Assembly: GCF_009017415.1 (NCBI RefSeq)
Contig: NC_092403.1
Location: 682,001-746,000 of the forward strand
DNA: 64,000 nucleotides
DNA from: Aspergillus flavus
Lineage: Eukaryota > Ascomycota > Eurotiomycetes > Eurotiales > Aspergillaceae
Direction: 5' to 3'
How positions within the stretch are numbered: the first letter of the stretch is position 1; every line of letters begins with the position of its first letter. Shown here one piece after another: positions 45,805-55,925 of the stretch. The notes below the pieces were generated by a model. It made no database searches, was not told the DNA's origin, and saw only the letters and a list, made by a program, of their open reading frames with translations. The position numbers and the translations under genes are program-made.

Positions 45805-46450
45805 CCGTACAATTAGCCAGGTGAATTGACTCTGTCGCAAAACACGTTATGCAGCGCCGAAGAACCATAATAGGAACTATGTTGGGTATTTATTAGGAAA
45901 TCTGCTCAACCGGCATTAAGTCCTGGCGATATGCCAAGACTGCCATCAGGGAAATGAGTCAAACGCTTTCCTTCGGACCCTAGACTTGCACTATCGTCTA
46001 TCATTGGCCCAGTGACCGAAATCGCGCCCTAGGGCCGACATGACACATATAGGGCAAGGATGGACGTGTCATCAATAAGTCTTAACTCCGTGACTCCGTC
46101 AGCACTCGGCACACGATCCCGAGTTCATTCTTTGGACAAAGAGATCACAATGCACCGTGCACACAGGGGTCTGCCGATGCAGTTACGGAGAAGACTCCCA
46201 CATATCCTGCAATACTGATTGCCGTATCACATATAGCTCTTTGGGCATTGATCACTGCATTGTGCTCTTCCTGCCATGTACTGCTTCAATACCTGGGTTT
46301 ACATATCACTAGCCTAATCGTATCCAAAGTACTCCAGTTAGTTAATAAGGAAAGCGAAGAGAACAAAGTGAAAAGGAAGGCGTAAGAAGGTTCGAATTTC
46401 CGCTTTCCTTCCCCCCTCTACGGGAATTAGATCCGTCCGTACCGATTTCT
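45805..46450. other. Intergenic, 0.65 kb
   Basis: Upstream of the MFS gene and downstream of the amino-acid permease. No open frame or structure of note. Confidence 0.5.
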
Positions 46451-48407
46451 CTAGGCACGATAACCAACTTGAAGTTCCACCACAGGTCCCTTGTATACCT
46501 TCCTAGCACGGACAAGATAATATAACAAACTCAACAGAATGACGCCCCCCATTCCCACTACACTATAGTTCATTGACTCAGCCGATACATTATTCATCGG
46601 TGGCCAGAAACTGAAGAAGACTGCAATAGTCATAAAGGCCACAGCAAAAGCATTAATAAGAATACCCCAAACCCCCGGAACATGAAAGGGACCCCAGACA
46701 AGCTGGGCTCCTGCTGTATTGATCAAGGTATGCTTACTCTTAGACCCACTGATTCCACCCGTGCAGCGTCGCCAGAGCAAAAGTCCGGCCACGACCAGGT
46801 ATGATGAAAACAAACCCGAGGTGGACAAGGACATTAAGTCATTGAAGGCTAGGTCAGAGCCAATACCAATAAGACTCAGCAGACAGGCAATGATGGTGGT
46901 TAGGGTGACAGCGTATGCTGGAATTGCGGTATGAGTGGTGACCTTTGTCCACAGCCGCCATCCAGGGATGCCCCGGTCACGCGCAAAGGACCAGAATTGT
47001 CGTGACGTCGAGGCCAGCATGCCGGCTGATGAACAACTACCCATTACAACAATAATGGAACCTGCAGCAGCGGTGCCCGCGACGGACCCCGTTGCCTGGT
47101 GGAATATAGTCAGGAAGGGGACTCGTGCCTCGAGAGCCCCTTTGATATCCTCGACGCAAAAGAGCAAGGCGATTAGCATGCTAAAGCCGAGGGTACCATT
47201 GATTAGCACCGTTAGCATCAACGACAAGGGCACCGCAACTGTGGCATTGGTGATTTCTTCGGATAGCTAGAACGTGTTAGTTCTCGGATCCATCCATGTT
47301 TAGAGAATGCAGTTACATGTACTGCAGCATCACCCCCTGCAAAAGCAAATACGGGTCCAATCAGGCCAACAAAGAAAGAAAGGCCCTGAGAGGGCCATTG
47401 GCCCTCGTTCAGGAATTGGGTAAAGACCTGCTCGGCTGTATTGTGATTGGCCATGTAGACCATAGGAATCCTTCCCAAATAAGTAGAAAAACCTAACACG
47501 TTAATGGGATATGAATTTCACTTACAGAATGGCAAAGAAGCCAAGAATATGGAGGATTAGAATTGCGCCTTCAAACCGCGGCATTACCTTTCCTCCAGCA
47601 ATGTTGATGATGAACCCGAAAAGTGCAATCGCATAACTGATCAGCACCTGTCGCCATATTTTAGGCTGGTATGAGGGATTGGTGAGGGTCACCAGGGTCT
47701 CAATATAGTTCCCACCCATGTAGCAGACGGTCGCGTAAGTGGCCTGCCAGCCAATTACCGTAAGCCAGCCTTAGAGATATCTTCGGTTAAGACCATTTAC
47801 TCACAAGAAAATATTTGTGTGTTCGTTCAGGATTCCACTCACCTGTGATGTAGCTGAAAATTTTCATTGCGGACGGAGGTGCGAGCATTGCGCACCAATG
47901 ATACTGTCCTCCTGATGTTGGTGCCCTGAAGGGATGATCTTTAGAAAGAAATTTTGCTAATGTCGCCAAAGAATTTCTTACATCGATACAAGCTCCGATA
48001 TTACTACAAATGCTGCCGCAATACCGAACCAGACGAAGATGTAACCATAGACACTGCCAGCAGGACCACCGCTAAGCTTTGATCAGTCTGGTTTGCATCT
48101 TGATAGATGGGGTCTCATATACTTTTGGAAGTTTTGGATAAATAGCCTGTTCAGAACATGATAGTTCGAACGGTCAGTAGAACCCAAAGGCAGGTGATGT
48201 GGTAGAGCCCTACGTAGTCACAGACTCCCATGTGACCAGAATGGTGCAGCTAAATCCCAGCATCGACATGAGCCCAAAGTTTCGCTTCAAGACCGGACGC
48301 TTTCCCAAGCGGGTCAAATGGATATCATCCGCATTCTGGCATGATGACCGTTCCTCAATCTCATATAATCCGGGAGGCGTCAGTTGTTTTAGGTCATAGG
48401 ACGTCAT
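46451..48407 (-). CDS. Amino-acid/GABA permease (APC family)
   Basis: Minus strand, seven exons: 48407-48214, 48146-48123, 48071-47982, 47925-47843, 47769-47526, 47470-47317, 47266-46451 (534 aa; exon 2 is only 24 nt). The joins restore the family sequence NFQNGGPAGSVYGYIFVWFG and ELVSMAPTSGGQYHWCAMLAP, the conserved TM2-TM3 region of fungal GABA/choline-type APC permeases. Later blocks are GWLTVIGWQATYATVCYMGG, AGGDAAVHLSEEITNATVAVP, GSCSSAGMLASTSRQFWSFARDRGIPGWR and FSSYLVVAGLLLWRRCTGG. About twelve membrane segments. Probable function is uptake of an amino acid, GABA or polyamine across the plasma membrane; the substrate is not determinable. Confidence 0.92.
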
Positions 48408-50896
48408 GGCGATGGAAGTAGTTTTAGTGACTCGGCGTAAGAACAGCAAATATGCATATACGAAGAGGTGTTAATTCAAGTGAGAATCGTTCCAACTCAG
48501 GGTATGAGACACACACAAGTACAAGAGCCTGAAGCTATTCAAGATAAATAATTCAAATTGACAAGAGACTTCCTGCCGTAGAATAATTCCAAGGGCGTGG
48601 AAGAAACCCCTATCGTCCCATCCCACATTAAAACCCATTGTAACCCAACTCGCCTGGTTAAATTAACTCGGGGGCCATCCCTGGAGGCGGGTACTCTTAG
48701 ACTGACGCATAGTAGCAGGGATCCAGTGTGGACTATGAAAATTTGCGGTCAGAGCTGGGTCAGTCTTTATCTATCCTGGGAAGGCCAGCTCCAGGGTCTA
48801 AGCAGTGGATCCACAAGGAATGCGCTCATTTTTAAGGCGCTCCGAAGTAATTTATGGTCTCGAATGTGTTACTCCTTGATCATGTCTAAGCCAGTATAGG
48901 GATTGCTGGGTTAGATCCCGATCCCAGACTCTAATCTTAACTTTTATTATCTAAACTACTACATGATCGGCAGCGAAAAAAAAATTATTGAAACCAAATG
49001 GACATCGTAGCTGCCATTACACATTTTCTTACAGCTAGACCTTTAGTGTCAAGGATTTCAGACCACCGGAATTATGCTCTATACAGATTAGCAAACGGGG
49101 ATGCTGTATAACATCCGTGCTGTTCTGGTTTCGATCACCCTGACCAAACACGACCTAACGGGCCTGACAAAACCCTTGAGAGCATGGTCCTGCGGAAGTA
49201 GTCGAATTACCAACCCTTTGTCTACAAATCAATTCTAGAGCGCTCTAGGGGCAAAGGGAACGCTAAAAAACCTCATGTGTACTCTCATGCCAATCCAGAA
49301 CTCGAAAGTGGAGAGACAGGGAACAGAGTCGTATTGATCTGTCAGCATCCCTGCCATTCTAGCATGGAGTAAATATCGCTTTTTCAAACCCATTCATGCT
49401 AATGTATAATACCAACGCGCCAGACGCGGATAGATGCTCAATGGCAGGTTTGTATTCGCAAGTAGGTGTTAGCACATATTCCTCCGCGTCCTCTTCTTTT
49501 TATTTTACTGTCCCCTTTTCCGTTTTCCATTTTTCATCTTCCACTTAATTTTATTTCTACTCTATTTTTTGATTTGGTTTTTTGTCTTCGTTATCTTTCT
49601 TGTTATTGTCCAGGAATGAGCTGTGTTGCACACAGTGGAATCATAGCATCGGGCAAGCTGCCCGGATTCAAGCACGCTCGGTCTCCTCTTCCTTGACTCA
49701 CATCGAGAGGGCTTATCATTTCTCTGAATTACCTGGTAAGCGCTTACTTAGCGCCAAGAATCTAAAAGACTATGTAGGCTACGGAGTAGACTGATTTCGG
49801 GATTGGGGCCGGTCGGTGATGTTAATAAGGGTTCAACCCCCTGGGGGCCGACTTTTCGGTCCTTTCCGGGTTGGAGAGGAGTAGAGCCCCCCTCACTTGC
49901 TAATATTGAATATAAAATTCATAAAAATTTGGTAAAATATACAAAATACCGTTATATATTTTTGAGATTTTTTCGGGATCTTAAAGCTAGAGATGATGCC
50001 CACGTGACAACTGTATATGCTTAATTCCCGTGTTGCGTGAATATTATCCGCAATATATATATATCTGCACGACAACTTTCCGACAATCATCGCCTTCAGC
50101 TTGCCATCTGAGCAAAAAGCCTCTCTAAATTTTTCCCAAAATTAGGACAGGTGTAAAGTATAATGGACCATTTTTTGGCATTTTTTGAGAAATTTTATAT
50201 ATAAAAGTATAAGTGTAAAAGTACTTCGAATGCAAAGCACGCGGATGCCATCATTGTTTTTCGGAGTGCTCGGCGTTTTCTCGGCAAATTGCTTGAACAA
50301 GTCATGACAATTTGATCGATTGATATTCAATTTATTCCCTAAAATATGAAAGGTTGGACACAGATTGTATGAAAGAACATTGAGTGAAAATCTGTATCCT
50401 ACTTGTGGGTTTGTGAAGGAAATATACAGCCCCTCAAGTTGAGTAGCGGATGTGTCATCTACAAATTTGGAACTTGGAACTCAGCTCAACCATATAGATA
50501 CATCATGCTAGATTTATGAGCTCATTTATACTATGCTAAGCTATTGCTATAGATATATGGAAAACTCAAAGTTCTACCTTTCAGTCAATTCTGCTGCTCA
50601 TTTGAGATTTGCCATTTTTTGGTGCAAACCAGCTACGGTTACAGTAGTAGTGAAGTGAGTGTTTCAGGCCTGAAATTCTTCAATTGATATGCAAACAAGC
50701 GAGCAAACAAGCAAACATACATGCAAAATGATAAGGAAATAGACAAGGAAATCGAAAAGCAGATGGTCTAGGTAAGCAACAAAGGAAATAAAAAGCAAAT
50801 TGATATAATTGTTTTCCCATCGTTCTATCACAACCCCCTTCACAATCCTTTCCCTAGCCTTTGGTTGCGATTTCCAAAGCACTGACCAGCAGTAGC
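48408..50896. other. Large gene-poor, AT-rich region
   Basis: 2.5 kb without a supported gene. About 49490-49610 is C/T-rich like a promoter leader but leads only to short frames. Near 49828-49850 there are palindromic GGGTTCAACCC and CCCCCTGGGGG stretches, and 49900-50000 is AT-rich with short matches to the AT-rich block near 0.6 kb. The region may contain old transposon debris. Confidence 0.45.
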
Positions 50897-51356
50897 TTAG
50901 GCGCAAGGCTTGCAAGCAACCTGTTCAAAAGTTAGTATGGAGTCTATCATTGAATAGAAGAATGCTGTTAAACTTACAGTCATGGTGCCAAGTCCAGCGA
51001 CACAGGCAACATCGGCAATGGGGTCTAAAGTGATCCAGTCAGTGGTGAATCCTAAAGTATTGGTTGAGAAGAGACTTACTGAGAGCAAGCTCGGCAGCGG
51101 CAGCGGCGCAAGTGGCGCTCTGTCCAACGACGGAGCTGATGCAGGCTTTGAAAGAGTCAGTTTATTGTATCAGGGATGTCTTCGAGAGTTACTTACCGAG
51201 CCAGCTGCATCCATCATCTTCCTTGGCCTTGGTCCAGGCAGAGGCGATGTTGTTGATGTCAGCAGCGCTCTGGATGTTGGTGGCAGAGATGCCGTTGGAA
51301 GCCGGGATGGCAGTGGCAACAGCGACGAAAGAAGCGGCGACAATGAGGAACTGCAT
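50897..51356 (-). CDS. Small secreted protein of the fungal calcium-binding protein (CBP-like) type
   Basis: Minus strand, four exons: 51356-51197, 51145-51080, 51024-50978, 50920-50897 (98 aa; three introns of 51-57 nt in a gene of 460 bp). A signal peptide (LIVAASFVAVATA, cut after about residue 16) precedes about 35 residues with WTKAKEDDGCSWL and then the conserved core CISSVVGQSATCAAAAAELALNPIADVACVAGL ending in CKPC. The C-x6-8-C-AAAAAE-x-NPxADxxC pattern is that of the fungal calcium-binding protein family, whose founding member is Histoplasma CBP1; most mould members are uncharacterised. Calcium binding is not evident from the sequence. Six cysteines suggest three disulfides. Confidence 0.78.
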
Positions 51357-51511
51357 TTTGATAGTGTAGTAGAAGAGTTGGTTTGAAGAGATTGTTTGAA
51401 TGGTGTTGTTGTTTGGAGGTCGTTGTGTTGTAGTGTTGTTTGTTTGCTTTGTTGTGTTGTTGTGTTGTTGTTGTGTTGATGAAGATGTGATTTGAGACGA
51501 CGATTGTGGTC

Positions 51512-51520
51512 CTTATATAG
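51512..51520 (-). promoter_or_regulatory. TATA box of the CBP-like gene
   Basis: CTATATAAG in the minus sense, about 155 bp upstream of the ATG. The leader between the two is CA-rich (GTTGTT repeats on the plus strand, about 51400-51480). Confidence 0.6.
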
Positions 51521-51587
51521 ACTTTTCGTGCCTTGCAGAATGTATGAAGATTGTAGTTCTTGCAGAGTCAATGGACGTTGTATGTCC

Positions 51588-51648
51588 TGCAAGGTGAGAT
51601 TCTGTATACTGGCTATGTTAATTTTGGATTGCAGAATCTCACCTTGCA
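51588..51648. repeat. 17-bp perfect inverted repeat upstream of the CBP-like gene
   Basis: The arm TGCAAGGTGAGATTCTG at 51588-51604 is matched by its exact reverse complement at 51632-51648, with a 27-nt loop. It lies 70-130 bp upstream of the TATA box. Could be a hairpin, a dimer-binding site or a relic of a small inverted-repeat element. Confidence 0.8.
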
Positions 51649-53170
51649 TGATAGTCTATCTCCGTGAGATGTTTGGCCCCTGTCCCCTGTCAGCTTATTC
51701 TTGGCAATTATAGAATCTACTTAGCAACACTAGGGACTTTGGGCGCTAGAGCTCTCAGTCTGAGCAGACTAGCTGGTGTATGGAGCCATACTCTACGAAA
51801 ATGGTCGAGCTACGGAGGTTCACGGTGCCGCGAGCATTACCCTGCCACACCTCACGACCATTGAGCTTCCTAACATATCCTGCAACTTAGCTAAGCGCTC
51901 CAGTTATTGGGGGCTAAGATTGTTTTTCGCGAAAGGCACTTAGTATCTTACTGTCTCACGTTTAGAAGTTGATTTACGGACTATGGCTTATTGAGAAGCA
52001 ACAGTTGTACACTGGCTACTATAGCGCTACCTGTTATGATTACTCGCATCTTCAAGAGCTCTCTCTGATCTCTCTGAATGCGCCGAGATATGCTTGGTAT
52101 CTTCCTCAGAACTTACAAGCAGGATCGGAAAATAAACGTTCCAATCTAAATGAAAGGCACCACGTGGGAATTGTTCCACGACAGGAGAACTTGGATGCTT
52201 ACAGCCTTACACGCGAGACTGCGCCCCGCGAATAAGCAATAAATAAGCACTAAGCTTTTCTACCAAGATCACCAAAGCCCCTCGGCAAAGTTGGGGTGGC
52301 TGTAGGATCGTCTCACCCGGCGTCTGACGCTACAGCTTTACGAAGGGGCGGGACCCACTCAGTAGCAGGAACAACACTGTAACAACGCCAGCAGTAGACA
52401 AGATCGGCATTCTAGCGACAATGTTCCCTTAGAAGTTTCTAAGAATACCTATCTCTCCCTGTTCTAAGCAGGAACAGGTCTAAGCACCTCTCTCTCATTC
52501 TACCTTTCGGACCCTCATCCTTCCGCATAATCAGTTTCATGTTCAATTAGAACTTTTAGTTACCCGTTGCTAGAGACCAACGATTATCATCGCAATGGTT
52601 ATTTATGAGGTCACGATAGACAATATCTACAAGTCCCCCGTTGCCTATTGACTTTTCTCCGTTTTATTGCTTTAGTCGTTTTTCTCGCGCGCAGTTAACA
52701 TTCATGATACATAGAACTATCTCCCGACGGCTGAGTGACTTGTCTTGAACCTTGAAGTCGCCAACTCTGCTCCCCAAGGCTGTTACTGAAGTATTTCCCA
52801 AGGTTGACTGCTGACATAGGGCAAGAGACAATGCTGTGCTGCATCAAATTCCCTAAGGGCTGTCCTAACTGAACTAGACCACGAGTAAACGATCTGTCGT
52901 GCTAACCGCGATCAGCTGATGCGCTACATACCCTAACATTGATGAACTTATTGTACATGATGGGAGATCAAGGTACTAACTTACCATGGTTCTTCTCACG
53001 GACCAAGATGCGCATATCATTCCCTCTGGGGAAAGCGGGTCATATCTCTGGTGGGCCCGGATAAACAATTTAATCCATAAATCAGATTGTTTCCGACGGC
53101 AACCAACCAAGTTCCACTTATTTCACCCCTTCGGTCCGCAACTTCCAACCTGTCAACATACATTTCAACG

Positions 53171-54342
53171 ATGGAGCACTCAACCTTGACACCGTTCTGG
53201 GGTCCCCAAACCTCCTACCTCAAGTATGTTCTGAACTTCAATTCAATCTGTCGAGAATGTCAATAACTTATGGTCAATTCCAGCTTTTGCGAAGAAGTAC
53301 GTGCTGCAAAGCAATCCCAGTAAACCCGGTCTAACAGCCGGTTCTTCATAGGACTATGTAATCACCCGATACATCGCGGAGTTTATCAATACCCTGAGCA
53401 GCTTCGTATACAGTGCGTTCGTGAAGGCCTAATCGTAAAGCCTGTAATTGACCTCTTGTCCCAGTTGCTTACGGGATCTATGGTCTATCCAAACTTCGTC
53501 ATAAGCCGAACGCCAGTTCCCGCTCGATTCCGTATTTCGGATTGATCGGAGTAGGAGTCTGCTCAGCTGGCTACCATATGACTCTAAAGTACCACACCCA
53601 AATGTGTATGTCTTGCTCTACATCCTCAATTGATGAGACCGTCTTTCTCACGTGGCTGAAACCCCAGCGGATGAACTGTCCATGCATCTGTTGACAACGC
53701 CCCTTCTGTACCGCATCCTCTCTTTCCAGACCAGTCCGGAGCGCACCCGGATAGTGGGCATTATTCTCTCCCTCCTATTCACTGTTGTGATGGTCGTGCA
53801 CATGGTCATGGATGAATTCCTCCTTCACGCCGTTACCTTCGGCACGGCGGTCTATTTGATCGCAACACGTACGCTCAAGATCATCCCCCGACAAATCCCC
53901 GACCCGGTAACCCGGAAAAACATTCAAAGCGTAGCGCTCTTTGGATGTGGTAAGTCGCCTAGCCATCGGGACATTTGGACAGCAGCTGACCCGTTGTAGC
54001 GAGCTTTATCTTTGGTTACCTGGTGTGGTTGATTGACGAATGGGCCTGTCGGGTTTTGACCAAAACAAGGCAAGCCGTTGGTTTGCCCTTGGCGTTTCTG
54101 TTCGAATTGCACGGATGGTATGCACATGAATATCAAACATACCTGGGATATCACGCCGCTGACAACACGAGTACAGGTGGCATGTCTTCACTGCAATTGG
54201 CGGCTATATTGCTGTCGCGATTATCGACCTGTTGACATCGGGCGAAGTGCGCAACGATTCCACAGAGCACCTTGCCTGGCCCATTCCTGTTATCGCGAGG
54301 TTGACGGCAAGAGGAAACGGCTTGGCTCGGAAAGACAAATAA
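53171..54342 (+). CDS. Alkaline (phyto)ceramidase
   Basis: Seven exons: 53171-53223, 53284-53296, 53352-53412, 53465-53605, 53668-53949, 54000-54117, 54177-54342 (277 aa). Exon 2 is only 13 nt; including it restores the invariant WGPQTSYLNFCEEDYVITRYIAEFINT start of the Ypc1/Ydc1/ACER family. Further motifs are SAGYHMTLKYHTQM with the catalytic-site His, the following SDELSMHLLTTPLLY (Asp), and ELHGWWHVFTAIGGY with the two zinc-binding histidines. Seven membrane segments are expected. The enzyme hydrolyses (phyto)ceramide to the sphingoid base and a fatty acid in the ER/Golgi membrane. All key residues seem present, so it is probably active. A GTATGT donor at 53606 gives Ser before the DELSM motif. 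Confidence 0.92.
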
Positions 54343-55129
54343 TTAGTCGATTAGAAACTACCAGCGTTGGATGAGGCAATAGAAGATTGTCGAAGACGAA
54401 GCAGTGATGAGCTCATTTTATGGCGAGGAGAGGATACAGCCAGCTGAAGACAGTTTTATTTAGAAGGTCCAGACACTGTTTAGTTGGATCAAAGAGATGT
54501 ACTATAACCATAGTTTGTGAGATACAAGGTTTTGATAAGGTACTTCTTTGTGCAGGCGGGTAGCCGGCCCTTGAAATGTCGTACGTATGTGTGTAGTGAC
54601 ACCTAAAGAGCTCGTACAAACTTATCGAGCATCCGATTCGTGTAACTTGATACTTTACTTTGGTACAGTTCTTTGTGTCAAATCCCGGAAGTCTGGTACT
54701 ACAACTTCAGAGGGCGCGTTCTGATAGCTTTACGGAACCTGCTCATGCACCTTACCACGCCCCAGCATGGGTATTCTCATTGCCCTAAATCTTCCCGTAT
54801 GATTCCAACTTAAGTTTGAGTACGTTGATTAATTCTCTGAGTTCTAGGCTATTCTTGGCGTTCCATAGCACTTGAATATTTGCGGGCACTAAATTATTGC
54901 CCAGCGCCCCAGGGGAGTTTGACAAAGAAGAGAGGTGGATCTTCATTTATCATTAATCACTACATCCAAGGGAAAACCCATAGCCAAAGAGATTACTATT
55001 GCTCGTATCTATCAAAACGATGATACTATATCAGATTTCATAAATAGCTGCCCGCGGCCCGGGAGGCTGATCGCAATGATATCGTTCTTCTGTGGTTTTA
55101 CTTAGGTTCTTCCTTTTTATCCCCTAACA
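54343..55129 (+). promoter_or_regulatory. Intergenic region with promoter of third CVNH gene
   Basis: Contains TTGCCCAGCGCCCCAG at 54897-54912, the same block as in front of the second CVNH gene with one change, and CATAAATAG at 55039-55047. No gene in between. Confidence 0.5.
55039..55047 (+). promoter_or_regulatory. TATA-like box of third CVNH gene
   Basis: CATAAATAG, 91 bp upstream of the ATG at 55130. Confidence 0.5.
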
Positions 55130-55925
55130 ATGCATTTGATCTTAATTTTATTCTTGCATCTGTCAGCCTTGATTTCTAGCCAAGGCATACCCATGGCTGA
55201 TTCAAAGAAACTCGATACACAGGAAATCCACGAAAGATGTAATCCACTTACGGTAGCCAACGATCCCAATCGATGGCTTCCTGAATCAGGGTCGGACACA
55301 TCATATACATCCTCAAGAGAAGGAACGCCTAGCACGGTAGATACGGTCATCATTGGACCACAAACGAGACCGGGGACGCCTGACACTATAGAGCTCCCAG
55401 TACCACCAGGATCTCCAGAAGCTCCGGGAAGCCCAGGAAGCCCAAGAACACCTACACTACGCAATCCCCGACGACGGAATCAAGAGCAGCGGAAGCCAGC
55501 CTTATCGGGAGTGTGCGGAAACCGCTATACGACAATTTCTTTGGACTCTTGTCTTGGGTGGAATCCAGCAAATGGAGGTTCCTTCGTCGCCCAGAAAAAG
55601 TATGTATAGTTCTTCGCTGCGGTTGGTTATTTCTGTCTGACGGCAACTGACATTTCTCAGTGGTAGGGGAATGGAAAAGGGTGATTGTCATACCTGTGAA
55701 TACAAAAGAGGTCAGGGCGTTGGGGAATTCGCAATCACCTGTCTTTGCAATAACACTCCACTAAGACGATATGTTCCTGGTGCGGAGACTCCACGTAGAA
55801 GGAATTTCATCCAACGTAAGTAATTGACAGCTCATTGAGTGCTTGGTTACTAACGGATGCTAGCTGGTGTAATAACCATTGATAAAAACAATCGCTTTCG
55901 CTGCTTTGATCTCGTTGGAGTTTGA
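55130..55925 (+). CDS. Secreted CVNH-domain protein, copy 3, with Pro/Gly-rich linker
   Basis: Three exons: 55130-55599, 55661-55815, 55864-55925 (228 aa). A signal peptide (LILILFLHLSALISS) is followed by an acidic stretch and a collagen-like Pro/Gly/Ser linker (VPPGSPEAPGSPGSPRTP, about 87-104), then the CVNH motifs: LSGVCGNRYTTISLDSCLGW, GMEKGDCHTCEY, FAITCLCNN and VITIDKNNRFRCFDL. The last intron is phase 1 at the same place as in copies 1 and 2; a further phase-2 intron in mid-domain is unique to this copy. It lies 19 kb from the other two, which points to dispersal after duplication. Lectin function is inferred from the domain only. Confidence 0.8.

Larger units (their letters stand above)
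51357..53170. other. Divergent intergenic region, 1.8 kb
   Basis: Holds the promoter of the CBP-like gene (TATA box and inverted repeat listed separately) and the promoter of the ceramidase. Small frames (51664-51864, 51969-52235, 52986-53189) have no motifs. No further gene. Confidence 0.5.

Noticed and set aside
51400..51480. GTTGTT-rich stretch as a possible minisatellite or CRISPR-like array
   Set aside because: Irregular CA-rich leader of the CBP-like gene; no spacer-repeat structure. No CRISPR array occurs anywhere in the window.
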